This document shows positions 52,510-62,256 of a DNA stretch of 64,000 bases, in pieces. The translations under genes and the position numbers were made by a program. Location: NCBI GenBank assembly GCA_900547095.1, contig URFG01000006.1, positions 1-64,000 on the forward strand, read 5' to 3'. The notes under the pieces were generated by a model that did no database searches, had not been told where the DNA came from, and saw nothing but the letters and a program-made list of their open reading frames with translations. The stretch is from an uncultured Oscillospiraceae bacterium. GTDB lineage: Bacteria > Bacillota > Clostridia > Oscillospirales > Acutalibacteraceae. Position 1 is the stretch's first letter. Each line of letters opens with the position of its first letter.

Positions 52510-53280
52510 CTAACTCGAAACAAAACTTGTTTGTCTTCCGCTTTCATTCCAAATGCTGAGATTTATAGTGCCTTTTTTATCGCTTTCTATGTTTTTTATC
52601 ATTGCTCCGAGCTGAGCTATTTTATTTTCATAGTTGGTTTTTGAGCCTAAAATAACATCAAATCTGCCGTCTACGAAAAATTTAATCTCACTTGTATTTG
52701 TAACATCGATCTTATTAATTTTTATTTCATTTTTTTCAAGACTTGAGATAAGCGAATTTATAAGTTCTTTGGTTTCCTTGCTTTTAAATTCCGCCGCCTG
52801 ACCTACTTTGCATATTACATCGGGGCAAATTATTTCAAAAGTATTTTCAGGTAAAGCATAATCATATTCAAGCACGTTTCCTTTACGGCTGACTTTATAA
52901 TACTTATTATCTATATGATAGCTTGCATAAGGCTTTGCGTCTTTCACCTTTAAAATTATTTTATCGGGGAAAGACCTTTTTAATGTTATGCTGTCAATAT
53001 AAGGCAGATCGTGATTTAAAGTTACAAGCAGATCTTCCTCGCTCACGGTAAAAAGATTTTTGCCCATAAGCTTACTGCTTTTTACTATCGCGCTTTCAGT
53101 ATAAAGTTTACTTCCCGAAGCGCGTACGGATTTTATCGGAAAAAGGAAAGTGAAGCTTGCGACAGATCCGAAAGCAAGCATAATAATGAGAAAAAAGACA
53201 AATATAAATCTTCTTCGCCGCCGCTTTTTTTTCTTTATAAGCTCCGCTCTTTTCTTTGCGGCCTCTTCCCTTTCGGTCAT
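52510..53280 (-). CDS. ftsQ: Cell-division protein FtsQ/DivIB
   Basis: 256 residues. A basic cytoplasmic N-terminus (KKRAELIKKKKRRRRRF) leads to one transmembrane helix (FVFFLIIMLAFGSVASFTFL) and a POTRA domain (IKSVRASGSKLYTESAIV, then SITLKRSFPDKIILKVKDA), the FtsQ/DivIB architecture. It regulates septal peptidoglycan synthesis with FtsL. It lies 14 bases after murA. Confidence 0.88.
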   Translation of the reverse strand: MTEREEAAKKRAELIKKKKRRRRRFIFVFFLIIMLAFGSVASFTFLFPIKSVRASGSKLYTESAIVKSSKLMGKNLFTVSEEDLLVTLNHDLPYIDSITLKRSFPDKIILKVKDAKPYASYHIDNKYYKVSRKGNVLEYDYALPENTFEIICPDVICKVGQAAEFKSKETKELINSLISSLEKNEIKINKIDVTNTSEIKFFVDGRFDVILGSKTNYENKIAQLGAMIKNIESDKKGTINLSIWNESGRQTSFVSS

Positions 53281-53294
53281 ATTTTCACTTCCTT

Positions 53295-54545
53295 TTATTT
53301 TTCATATATATCCGCGCCGAGCTTTTTAAGATCGTCTGTTATAGACTCATAACCGCGCTTTATAAAATGAATGTTTTTAACCTTTGTCTGACCCCATGCC
53401 GAAAGCCCCGCTGTAACCAGCGCCGCTCCGGCGCGAAGATCGGTTGCAAAGCAGGTAGCGCCCGAAAGAGATTTTACTCCTCTTATCACGGCCACATTGC
53501 CCGAAACCTTTATATCGGCGCCGAGCCTTTTAAGCTCGTCAACATATTTAAATCTGTTGTCGAATATATTTTCCGTAAACACCGAAACTCCGCGGGCAGT
53601 AGTCAGCATTGCGACTGCCAAGGGTCCCGCGTCTGTAGGAAACCCGGGATATACGAGAGTTTGCAAAGAATTTATATGCTTAACAGGTTTTTTTGTTAAA
53701 ACAGTTATGTAATCGTTCCCCGATTTAACACCGCAGCCGCACTCTTTAAAAAAAGAAATTACGGAAAATAAATGCGAGGGATTGACTTTTTTGACAGTTA
53801 CATTTCCGCAGGTGGCAGCGGCGGCAGCCATATATGTTGCCGCAACTATGCGGTCGGGAATAACTGTATGCTCGGCTCCGTGAAGTTCGGATACTCCGCG
53901 GATAACTATCTTATCAGTGCCCGCACCCGTGATATTTGCACCCGATTTAATCAGGAATTCGGCAAGATCCTTTATTTCAGGCTCATGAGCGGCATTGTGA
54001 AGCACCGTAACACCTTTAGCTTTGGAGGCGGCGAGCATAATATTTTCTGTTGCTCCGACGCTCGGAAAAGCAAGATATATCTCATTTCCCGTAAGCTCTT
54101 TGCTAAAACAATACAAATTACCGTGTTTTTCGCTTATATCAACGCCTAACTGCCTTAAAGCCGATAGGTGAAGATCTATAGGTCTGGGCCCTAATTCACA
54201 GCCTCCGGGACTGCTTATCACCGCGCTTGAATTTCTGCCGATTATCGAGCCTAAAAACACAAGCGACGAGCGCATTTCACGCATAAGCTCTTCGGGAACG
54301 CTGTCTTTGGTGATATCCGTCGCGTCTACAGTGACGGTATGCCCTTCAAAGGTGCAGCTGCAGCCTAAAGAATTTAAAATTTCGATAGCCGCATAAACAT
54401 CAGATAACCTCGGGCAATTATGTATAACGCTTATTCCCTTTATAAGAACAGTTGCCGAGAGAATAGGTAAAACGCTGTTCTTTGCTCCCTGAATATCTAT
54501 TTCTCCTATAAGCGGTTTTTTACCGTTTATAATAATTTCAGGCAT
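53295..54545 (-). CDS. murA: UDP-N-acetylglucosamine 1-carboxyvinyltransferase
   Basis: 416 residues of the EPSP-synthase fold. First committed step of peptidoglycan synthesis: transfers enolpyruvate to UDP-GlcNAc. The N-terminal LIGEIDIQGAKNSVLPIL with the conserved Lys-Asn, and RDLRAG near the C-terminus (CFATDLRAGAALVTAGL), are present. Over the usual loop bearing the fosfomycin-target Cys, the sequence reads SSPGGCELGPRPIDLH, so the Cys is retained. murG precedes it. Confidence 0.94.
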   Translation of the reverse strand: MPEIIINGKKPLIGEIDIQGAKNSVLPILSATVLIKGISVIHNCPRLSDVYAAIEILNSLGCSCTFEGHTVTVDATDITKDSVPEELMREMRSSLVFLGSIIGRNSSAVISSPGGCELGPRPIDLHLSALRQLGVDISEKHGNLYCFSKELTGNEIYLAFPSVGATENIMLAASKAKGVTVLHNAAHEPEIKDLAEFLIKSGANITGAGTDKIVIRGVSELHGAEHTVIPDRIVAATYMAAAAATCGNVTVKKVNPSHLFSVISFFKECGCGVKSGNDYITVLTKKPVKHINSLQTLVYPGFPTDAGPLAVAMLTTARGVSVFTENIFDNRFKYVDELKRLGADIKVSGNVAVIRGVKSLSGATCFATDLRAGAALVTAGLSAWGQTKVKNIHFIKRGYESITDDLKKLGADIYEK

Positions 54546-54633
54546 TTTTATCCCTCACAGTAAATTCATTTTCATTCTATACTATGAAAGATTAAAGCTT
54601 TTTGTCAGTTATTTTTTAAAATGCCGGAATTTT

Positions 54634-55755
54634 TCAGGAGTTTGTATATAATTTCATCAAAACTTCGTATATTCTTTCGTTTGCGTCGGTTATAGCAATT
54701 TTCCCTGCCGCTTCGGACATTTTTTGAAGCTTTGATTTATTTTCTATTATCTTTGAGATTTCGTCTATAAGCTTTTCGCCGCTAAGATCCTTTTCTTCAA
54801 TAACAATTGCGGCGCCCTTGTTTTTAAGAGTCATAGCATTGTGATACTGGTGATTTTCCGCAACATAAGGCGAAGGAATAAGAACAGACGGTTTTTTGCA
54901 CGCCTCTATCTCACTAAGCGTGATAGCGCCGGCTCTGCTTATAACAATATCCGCCGCCGCCATACAAACATCCATATCGGATATATATTCCCTGATATCT
55001 ATCTCTTCGGATAAAGTTATGTTATCGGCTCTGAGCCTATCGAGCATTTTGCCGTAACCCGCTTTACCTGTTGAATGAATGTGGTAAAACTTATGTGTGC
55101 CGCTATGCCATTTAATAAGCTCTTCGACTGCCTCATTTAAAGGTCTTGCACCCAAAGATCCGCCGAAAGATAAAATAAGAGGTTTTTCCTCGGTAATACC
55201 GAGCTTTTCTCTTGCGGTTTTCCGGTCTATCTTTAAAAGTTCTTCTCTTACGGGATTTCCCGTTATAACAGGCTTTTTATTAAGCTTTAAATACTTTTCC
55301 GCCTCGGGCATTGCGAGCATAACCTCATTTACCCTATTAGAAAGCATTTTTGTGGTTATTCCCGGAAACGCATTCTGCTCGTGAATTGCAGTTTTAAATC
55401 CAAGCTTTGCCGCCTCTCTTAAAACGGGACCGCTCACAAAGCCGCCCGTGCCCATAACAATATCGGGATTAAGCTCTTTTAAAAGCTTTTTTGATTTAAG
55501 TGAAGAAGAAAAAACTTTTTTAACTGCGTCGATATTTCTGACTATATTTTTAGCGTTTAGCTTTCTTTGAAAACCTGCGACCTCTATCGGATAAAAATCA
55601 TATCCTTTTTGCGGCACCAAAGTAGCCTCGAGCTTATCGGGAGTTCCGATATAGCTTATCTTAGCGTCGGGATGTTTTTCTTTAATATAACCTGCAACTG
55701 CAAGCGCAGGATTTATATGGCCGGCTGTTCCGCCGCCTGCAAATAAAATATGCAT
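54634..55755 (-). CDS. murG: Undecaprenyl-PP-MurNAc-pentapeptide GlcNAc transferase
   Basis: 373 residues. Adds GlcNAc to lipid I, giving lipid II. The glycine loop FAGGGTAGHINPALAVA and the donor-site AGAITLSEIEACKKPSVLIP are the MurG signatures. It follows ftsW and precedes murA by 88 bases; the gap holds no clear signal. Confidence 0.94.
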   Translation of the reverse strand: MHILFAGGGTAGHINPALAVAGYIKEKHPDAKISYIGTPDKLEATLVPQKGYDFYPIEVAGFQRKLNAKNIVRNIDAVKKVFSSSLKSKKLLKELNPDIVMGTGGFVSGPVLREAAKLGFKTAIHEQNAFPGITTKMLSNRVNEVMLAMPEAEKYLKLNKKPVITGNPVREELLKIDRKTAREKLGITEEKPLILSFGGSLGARPLNEAVEELIKWHSGTHKFYHIHSTGKAGYGKMLDRLRADNITLSEEIDIREYISDMDVCMAAADIVISRAGAITLSEIEACKKPSVLIPSPYVAENHQYHNAMTLKNKGAAIVIEEKDLSGEKLIDEISKIIENKSKLQKMSEAAGKIAITDANERIYEVLMKLYTNS

Positions 55756-55767
55756 AAAATTCCCCCA

Positions 55768-56913
55768 TCAGGCTTTTTCTATATTCGCACTTCTCGATAC
55801 GGAAAGCACTATCCCCATTTCCGCAAGAAGAATTACTAAAGACGAGCCGCCGTAACTGAAAAACGGAAGGCTTATTCCTGTGTTCGGTATAGTATTGGTT
55901 ACGACCCAGATATTAAGCATTGCCTGAAGTCCTACCTGAAAGGTAAGTCCGATAGCAAGCAAAGATCCGAATTTATCGGGAGAGCGCATTGCGATTGTGA
56001 ACCCTCTCCATACAAGCAAAGCAAACAAAAGAATAATAACAATAGCGCCTATAAGACCGAGTTCTTCACAGACTATTGAAAAAATAAAATCGTTATGCGG
56101 TTCAGGCACCCAAAGATATTTTTGCCTTGACTGACCTATTCCTCTGCCTAAAAGACCGCCCGAACCGATAGCCAAAAGCGACTGAATTGTCTGGAAGCCT
56201 TTTCCTGAAGCGTCAAGCCAAGGATCGCGCCAATATTTAATTCGGTCCGAGCCGTAGCTTATAAGTTTAGTTGCAATCGCAAGGCCGACAGCTCCAAGGC
56301 CTGCGGCGGCGCCCCCTATTATCCACCTTTTCTGCATTCCGCCGATAAAAAGCAATGTAACTCCTATTGCGAATACAAGAACCGTTGCGGAAATATGCGG
56401 CTCTAAAACTATCAGCACGCAGGTAAGACCTAAAATCGCACCCAAAAAAAGAATGAATTTAAAGCTTGTCATAAGCTTTTGATTTGCCGCGATAAGTGAT
56501 GAAAAAAGCAAAATTATTGAAAATTTGGCGATCTCCGAGGGCTGAAAATTCAGCGGACCTACAACTATCCATCTTTTAACATCCATTCCCGAAACCATCG
56601 GGGGAATGGCTAAAAGCAAAATTAACAGTCCAGTTGAAACAAAGAAAACAGCCCATGCAAATTTTCGCCAAAAACGGTAATCTATCTTAGAAATAAAAAA
56701 CATAAGCGCAAGTCCTCCCGCGGCGAATGCCGCCTGGCGGGAAATAAACTTGTAACTGTTTTTATAATACTCATAGCTATAGGCATAGCTTGCCGAAAAA
56801 AGCATAACAAGACCAATAGTGAGCAGTAAAAGTATAAAAGAAAGCATTGTGATATCAAGCTTTCCCTCAAGGAAGATACTTCTCTTTTTTTTCTTTATAT
56901 TTGAACTGTCCAT
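55768..56913 (-). CDS. ftsW: SEDS peptidoglycan glycosyltransferase FtsW/SpoVE
   Basis: 381 residues with about ten membrane helices. SEDS motifs: GLVMLFSASYAYSY near the N-terminus, KRWIVVGPLNFQPSEIAKF, and the late IPNTGISLPFFSYGGSSLV. It polymerises lipid II at the septum with its PBP partner. In spore formers a paralogue SpoVE has the same shape, so ftsW versus spoVE cannot be separated here; position in the dcw cluster favours ftsW. Confidence 0.9.
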   Translation of the reverse strand: MDSSNIKKKKRSIFLEGKLDITMLSFILLLLTIGLVMLFSASYAYSYEYYKNSYKFISRQAAFAAGGLALMFFISKIDYRFWRKFAWAVFFVSTGLLILLLAIPPMVSGMDVKRWIVVGPLNFQPSEIAKFSIILLFSSLIAANQKLMTSFKFILFLGAILGLTCVLIVLEPHISATVLVFAIGVTLLFIGGMQKRWIIGGAAAGLGAVGLAIATKLISYGSDRIKYWRDPWLDASGKGFQTIQSLLAIGSGGLLGRGIGQSRQKYLWVPEPHNDFIFSIVCEELGLIGAIVIILLFALLVWRGFTIAMRSPDKFGSLLAIGLTFQVGLQAMLNIWVVTNTIPNTGISLPFFSYGGSSLVILLAEMGIVLSVSRSANIEKA

Positions 56914-56935
56914 AATATCTTCCTTTCTTTAAAAT

Positions 56936-57976
56936 TTATCTGTTTGCCGCAAGCAGCAGAATAAAGGCGCCGATACTTGCTAAAAGCGTAACAGCCGAGA
57001 AGATAAATACTATTTTTTCTTCTCTTACATTGCACATTTCAAAGTGATGATGAAGCGGTGCCATTTTGAAAATTCTCTTGCCTGTGAGTTTATAGGAAAC
57101 GACCTGTAAAACTACCGAAAGAGCCTCGGCAAGATATATTATGCCAACCAAAATGAGAATTATAGGTCTGTCAAGCATAAATGACATAGCAACTACCATA
57201 CCGCCTAAAAACATAGAGCCTGTATCACCCATAAATACTCTTGCCGGCTTTGCGTTCCAAAGATAAAATCCTGCGCAGGCACCTGCAAGAGCGGCGGCCG
57301 TAACATTGCCGTACCACCCGTGAGCGGCTCTCATAAATGCGGCGGAAGCCATCATAAAGAAGCAGGAAACTATCATAGTAACGCTTGTTGCAAGTCCGTC
57401 AAGACCGTCTGTTAAATTAACGGCATTAGTAAATCCGTAAACAAAGAAAAGAGCTATAGGCCAAAAAAGGAGTCCCGCGCCGGAGGAAATATTGACAGCG
57501 CCCACAAAAGGTATGTAGGTGTATTCAATCTTTCCTACAAAGAAAAGCACTGCAAGGTAGCCCGCAGAAATAATTATCTGCAAAAAAGTTTTTTGACGGG
57601 CAGTAAGGCCGAGATTTCTCTTTTTAACGATTTTGATAAAATCATCTGCAAAGCCTACTGCGCCCATTAAAAACGCCATTATTATACCAGCATAGAATTT
57701 AACGTTATCTGCTTTAGGCGTGGTGCCCATAACAAGCGGCTTTTTAAACCCTGCCGACAGTGCGACGCACAGCGCTAAAGCCAAAAGAAAGCCTATTATT
57801 ATCATTATTCCGCCCATTGTGGGGGTTCCCTCTTTTTTCTTGTGCCAGGTAGGTCCGTCCTCGCGGATACTCTGCCCGATATGAAGTCTTTTAAGATAAG
57901 GAATGATAAGATAGCCTAAAAGACTTGTTACCGCAAATGCGGCGAAAGCGGCGATAATTGCGAAATATTTTTCCAT
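56936..57976 (-). CDS. mraY: Phospho-MurNAc-pentapeptide translocase
   Basis: 346 residues, ten membrane helices. Makes lipid I. The DDxxK-like catalytic residues are in GFADDFIKIVKKRN, then NLTDGLDGLAT and the loop FKMAPLHHHFE with the conserved His. It overlaps murE by one base. Confidence 0.95.
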   Translation of the reverse strand: MEKYFAIIAAFAAFAVTSLLGYLIIPYLKRLHIGQSIREDGPTWHKKKEGTPTMGGIMIIIGFLLALALCVALSAGFKKPLVMGTTPKADNVKFYAGIIMAFLMGAVGFADDFIKIVKKRNLGLTARQKTFLQIIISAGYLAVLFFVGKIEYTYIPFVGAVNISSGAGLLFWPIALFFVYGFTNAVNLTDGLDGLATSVTMIVSCFFMMASAAFMRAAHGWYGNVTAAALAGACAGFYLWNAKPARVFMGDTGSMFLGGMVVAMSFMLDRPIILILVGIIYLAEALSVVLQVVSYKLTGKRIFKMAPLHHHFEMCNVREEKIVFIFSAVTLLASIGAFILLLAANR

Positions 57977-59427
57977 TATTCTTTTTCTCCTCCGTCGTTA
58001 AGTTCCGATAAAGCTTCCTTTACCACTTCTCTTTCATCAAGATGAATGGTACCTGTGTTTAGTATCTGATAAGTTTCGTGGCCTTTACCGGCAAGTACTA
58101 TTATATCATCTTTTCTCGCATTTGAAACAGCAAATTTTATAGCTTCGATTCTGTTTTCAATAACTTTAACGGGAGTGGGTATTCCTTTAATTCCCTCAAG
58201 AATATCGTTAATTATTGCCGTGGGGTTTTCGCTTCTCGGGTTATCGCTCGTAACAATTACATAATCTGCATTGTGAACAGCAATATTACCCATTATGGGC
58301 CTTTTGGTTTTATCACGGTCGCCTCCGCAGCCGAACAGTGCGACAAGTCTTCCCTTTTTGCACTCTTTAAAGGTGGAAAGAATGTTTTTAAGACCGTCGG
58401 GAGTGTGAGCGTAATCTATAATAATGGTGAAATCTCTTCCTGTTTCTACGACTTCGGCTCTTCCTTTTACGCCTTTAAGCTCTTTAAGCGCAGAAACCAC
58501 GGTATCGATATCTATTCCGTTCTCGATCGCCGTGACAGCGGAGCAAAGAGAATTATAAACGGAAAATCTTCCTCCGGTGTTGACTGAAATATGCTTAATA
58601 AGTCCCTTTGCGACAAGCTCATATTCAACTCCGGCAGGATGATAATTTATTCCCTTAGCGCTGTAATCAGAATTGTTTGACGCAGAGTAGGTTATTATCT
58701 CGCAGTCAAGGCCCTCTTTTAATTTTTCAAAATAAGGATCATCGCTGTTCAGCACTGCTTTTTTACACATTTTAAAAAGCTTTTTCTTTGCAAGCAGATA
58801 GTTATCCATCGTTTTATGATAATCAAGATGATCCTGCGTGAGATTGGTAAAAATCGCCGTTTCAAAAGTAACATTGCATATTCTCTTTTGATCAAGCGCG
58901 TGCGAAGAAACTTCCATAACGGCATATTTACAGCCGCTGTCAACCATTTCACGGAAAAGCTTGTTTAAAGTGAATGCGTCGGGAGTGGTATTGTGAGTTT
59001 CTATTGCCTTTTCGCCTATCATATTCTGAATGGTGCCTATAAGACCTGTTTTATAACCCGCTTTTTCAAAAATCGATTTAAGCATATAAGTTACGGAAGT
59101 TTTGCCGTTTGTACCCGTAACGCCTATAAGCTTTAATTCTTTTGCGGGCTCCTTAAACCATTTTGCGGAAAGATCGAAATAAGCTTCGTGAGTATCTTTG
59201 ACAATTATCTGATTTTCAAATCCCAAATCGGTTTCGGCAAATATTACCGCGGCGCCTGATTTTAAAGCGTCGGGCGCGAATTTATGACCGTCGGAATTAG
59301 CGCCTTTAAGGCAGACAAACGCAAAACCGGGTCTGACTTCCTTTGAATTGCAGGTGATACCCTTTATTTCAATATTTCCGAGTTTTCCCGACTCACAATA
59401 CAAATCTTTAAGTAACAAATTTTCCAC
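57976..59427 (-). CDS. murE: UDP-MurNAc-tripeptide synthetase (meso-DAP type)
   Basis: 483 residues. P-loop GVTGTNGKTS; the third-residue amino-acid specificity motif is TSDNPRSENP, where DNPR marks meso-diaminopimelate rather than lysine. It adds the third residue to the stem peptide. The PBP gene precedes it by 3 bases and mraY overlaps its end. murF, which usually follows, is missing. Confidence 0.95.
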   Translation of the reverse strand: MENLLLKDLYCESGKLGNIEIKGITCNSKEVRPGFAFVCLKGANSDGHKFAPDALKSGAAVIFAETDLGFENQIIVKDTHEAYFDLSAKWFKEPAKELKLIGVTGTNGKTSVTYMLKSIFEKAGYKTGLIGTIQNMIGEKAIETHNTTPDAFTLNKLFREMVDSGCKYAVMEVSSHALDQKRICNVTFETAIFTNLTQDHLDYHKTMDNYLLAKKKLFKMCKKAVLNSDDPYFEKLKEGLDCEIITYSASNNSDYSAKGINYHPAGVEYELVAKGLIKHISVNTGGRFSVYNSLCSAVTAIENGIDIDTVVSALKELKGVKGRAEVVETGRDFTIIIDYAHTPDGLKNILSTFKECKKGRLVALFGCGGDRDKTKRPIMGNIAVHNADYVIVTSDNPRSENPTAIINDILEGIKGIPTPVKVIENRIEAIKFAVSNARKDDIIVLAGKGHETYQILNTGTIHLDEREVVKEALSELNDGGEKE

Positions 59428-59430
59428 TCC

Positions 59431-61680
59431 TTAGTTGGCTATATCGGCCTGAGCCTCTTCTCTGAAATTGACCGTTACTACTTTCCCCTGCGCAACCGTT
59501 TGCCCTGCGGCAATACTTTGGCTGTAGGATTTTAGATCGGGCGAAGAAGTATTCCCCGAAAATTCAACATTTATTCCTGCCGCCGCTGCCGCCGCATTTA
59601 CCTCGGTTGCGGTAAGCCCTACTAGATTAGGAACGACAGTTGTCGCCTCTTCGGCGTCTTCTGTGTAAAGAATAACCGTTCCGCCTTTATAAACATTGGT
59701 GCCCGCGACGGGTAATTGCTTCGTTACCTTTTCTCCCGAGCCTATGACCTTATAGGAAAGCTTGGCGTTTGAAAGCGTCTGCTTTGCGGAGGCAATATCG
59801 TTACCCGTAAGATCGGGAACGGATACGGACATATTTTTAAGCTGTTCTTCGCTGTACTGCGGCTCATAACCTAAATAAGGCAAAATTTCCGCCATTACTT
59901 TAGAACCCACAGGAGCCGCTATAGCGCCGCCGTAATACTGACCTCCCATAGTCTCGTCAAGCATAACCAATACTGCTATTTCCGGCTTATCGATAGGAGC
60001 TATTCCCACATACGAGCCGATATAAAGACCTTTTATACCGAGTTCCAGCATTTTTGAAACTTTTTCGGAAGTACCTGTCTTTCCGCCCACTCTGTAGCCT
60101 GCTACCTGACCGTTTTTCGCGCCGTTTTGAACGACATATTCAAGCAGCTGCCTCATTGTGGCAGAGGTGCTTTCGGATACGACCTGTCTTTTATAAGAAT
60201 CAGAAAAGGTTTTTACGACTTTTCCGTTTGAATCGATAAGCTTTTCCGCAACGTGCGGCTGAACGATATATCCGCCGTTTACCGCGGCGGCGGCAAGTGT
60301 CAGAGTATGAAGAGGGGTAATATTGAAAGTCTGACCGAACGAAGAAGACGCAAGCTCTGTTGAGTGCATATCTTCAAGCTTATGATAATTCGAGCTTGCC
60401 TCACCCGGAAGATCGATACCTGTTTTTTGAGTGAGTCCGAAAGCCTCGAAATATTTTGAAAAGGTTTCGGAGCCTATAAGCTGACCTATCTGAATAAATG
60501 CAGGGTTGCAGGAATTTGCAACCGCCTGCGAAAGCGACTGCGAGCCGTGGCCGCCCTTTTTATGGCAGTGATAGGTGTTTCCCGCAACGGCATAGGTATA
60601 GTTACAGGTAAAATTACTGTTAAGATTAATAAGGTTTTCTTCCAAAGCCGTGGAAGCTGTGAAAATTTTAAATACAGAGCCCGGCTCATAAGTATCCGAA
60701 ACAGCCTTATTTCTCCACTGCCTGTTTAAAAGCTCGGATTTGAGCTTATCTTTTTCTATTTTATCCGAAACGGCGTCAACTTTAGCTTGATCTGCCGCAG
60801 AAAGAGTGAATGCGGAATTAGGGTTAAAATCATCGCTTACTGCCATTCCGAGAATCGCGCCTGTGTTTACATTCATTACAACTACGGCGCCGCGCTCCTG
60901 AACATTTTCTGTTTCAACAGCCTGGTCAAGATATTTCTCCGCTACATATTGAATATAAGAATCAATAGTCGTTACAATAGAGTTGCCCTGCTTCGCCTCC
61001 TCGGATTTCTGATATGTAAAGGTCATATCCGTTCCTCTGGCATTTTTAGCGGCAACCACTCTTCCGGCAACACCGGTGAGCTCATTATCATATCTGCTTT
61101 CAAGACCTGCAAGGCCCTGGTTATCATCGCCCACAAAGCCGATAACAGTCGAGGCGAGAGTATCGCTCGGATAGTATCTTTTTACCGTTTCGTCAAGTCC
61201 TACATAGCTTGACATTTCAAGATCGCTGTTATCCGAAATGAATTTTCTCACCTTATCGGCAACAGGCTTTTCTATTTTTTTCTTTACAGTAACATAATAA
61301 GTCGTTTTCTTTGTCTTTTCGAAAATATCGTTATAATCCATTTCAAGTATCTCGGAAAGATTTTCGGAGATAACTTTTCTTAAAGTTTCCTGCTTTTTTT
61401 CGTCGGTCAGCTTATTTATACCGTTAGGAGTGATATAAACTGTCCAGGCAGTGGCGCTTTTTGCAAGGAATTTCATATTTCTGTCGTAAATATTTCCTCT
61501 CGGAGCCGTTATGACATTATCGTAAAGCTGCTGCTCCGACGCCATACTCTGGTACTTATCGCCTTTAACGATCATTATGTTAACAAGGCTGTAGGAAGAA
61601 ATAAGCGTAAGACAAAGAATTATCGAAATCATAGTAAACTTAATGCGCCCGCGCATTTGTTTTCCCGGTCTTACAGCCAT
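59431..61680 (-). CDS. Class B penicillin-binding protein with PASTA domains (SpoVD/Pbp2-like)
   Basis: 749 residues. An N-terminal membrane anchor (FTMISIILCLTLISSYSLV) leads to a dimerisation domain and the transpeptidase domain with SxxK (SVFK in PGSVFKIFTAST), SCN (SxN) and KTGT. The C-terminus has two PASTA repeats (VSVPDLTGNDIASAKQTL and VVPNLVGLTATEVNAAA). It cross-links septal peptidoglycan with the SEDS partner. Position matches both ftsI and the sporulation paralogue spoVD, so I give no symbol. Confidence 0.93.
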   Translation of the reverse strand: MAVRPGKQMRGRIKFTMISIILCLTLISSYSLVNIMIVKGDKYQSMASEQQLYDNVITAPRGNIYDRNMKFLAKSATAWTVYITPNGINKLTDEKKQETLRKVISENLSEILEMDYNDIFEKTKKTTYYVTVKKKIEKPVADKVRKFISDNSDLEMSSYVGLDETVKRYYPSDTLASTVIGFVGDDNQGLAGLESRYDNELTGVAGRVVAAKNARGTDMTFTYQKSEEAKQGNSIVTTIDSYIQYVAEKYLDQAVETENVQERGAVVVMNVNTGAILGMAVSDDFNPNSAFTLSAADQAKVDAVSDKIEKDKLKSELLNRQWRNKAVSDTYEPGSVFKIFTASTALEENLINLNSNFTCNYTYAVAGNTYHCHKKGGHGSQSLSQAVANSCNPAFIQIGQLIGSETFSKYFEAFGLTQKTGIDLPGEASSNYHKLEDMHSTELASSSFGQTFNITPLHTLTLAAAAVNGGYIVQPHVAEKLIDSNGKVVKTFSDSYKRQVVSESTSATMRQLLEYVVQNGAKNGQVAGYRVGGKTGTSEKVSKMLELGIKGLYIGSYVGIAPIDKPEIAVLVMLDETMGGQYYGGAIAAPVGSKVMAEILPYLGYEPQYSEEQLKNMSVSVPDLTGNDIASAKQTLSNAKLSYKVIGSGEKVTKQLPVAGTNVYKGGTVILYTEDAEEATTVVPNLVGLTATEVNAAAAAAGINVEFSGNTSSPDLKSYSQSIAAGQTVAQGKVVTVNFREEAQADIAN

Positions 61681-61776
61681 TTTCTCAGCCTCCTTTTAAT
61701 GCTTGAAAACGAGAGCCGCAGGTTTTGCCCCTGACTCTCGTATTTATTTATATTATATTATTGAGCATTATATACA

Positions 61777-62244
61777 TTATTTCGTTTTGCTAGAAACGGT
61801 TTCGCCGTCATTCGTTATAGCGGTATTTTTATCGTTTACTCTTATATAATTGACCTTATCCTTGCTCATTTTGGTCATTCCGAGCTGTGTTGCCTCAAGC
61901 TCGATATTATAATAAGAAATTTTTCTTTCGAGGCCGACTTCAAGGCTTGTCTTGTAACTGTTAAGAACATCGACTTCTTTTTTCATATCGTTTATCTTCG
62001 AGTTTACTTCGTTGATTTTAAGGCGCAAAAAGATATTTCCGCAAAGGCCTGCAAGCAGAATAAAAGAAGCCATTACGGCAAAAGCGGAAACGGTAAGTCT
62101 TCTCGGTGCCGCCTTAGCCTTAGTTCTTACCTTGGCAGAAGGAAGCTTAACTATATTATCAGGCCTTTGAGCCCTCTTTTCGCGAGGCATAAACATTTCA
62201 AAATCATATGCAAGGCTGTCATTATAATATTTGACGTTATCCAT
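61777..62244 (-). CDS. ftsL: FtsL-like division protein
   Basis: 155 residues. A basic cytoplasmic part (REKRAQRPDNIVKLPSAKV), one transmembrane helix (VSAFAVMASFILLAGLCGNI) and a coiled coil (LRLKINEVNSKINDMKKEV) give the FtsL/DivIC layout, and the place between rsmH and the PBP is the ftsL position. Sequence conservation in this family is low, so the call rests on layout and context. Confidence 0.75.
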   Translation of the reverse strand: MDNVKYYNDSLAYDFEMFMPREKRAQRPDNIVKLPSAKVRTKAKAAPRRLTVSAFAVMASFILLAGLCGNIFLRLKINEVNSKINDMKKEVDVLNSYKTSLEVGLERKISYYNIELEATQLGMTKMSKDKVNYIRVNDKNTAITNDGETVSSKTK

Positions 62245-62256
62245 AGCTATCTCCTG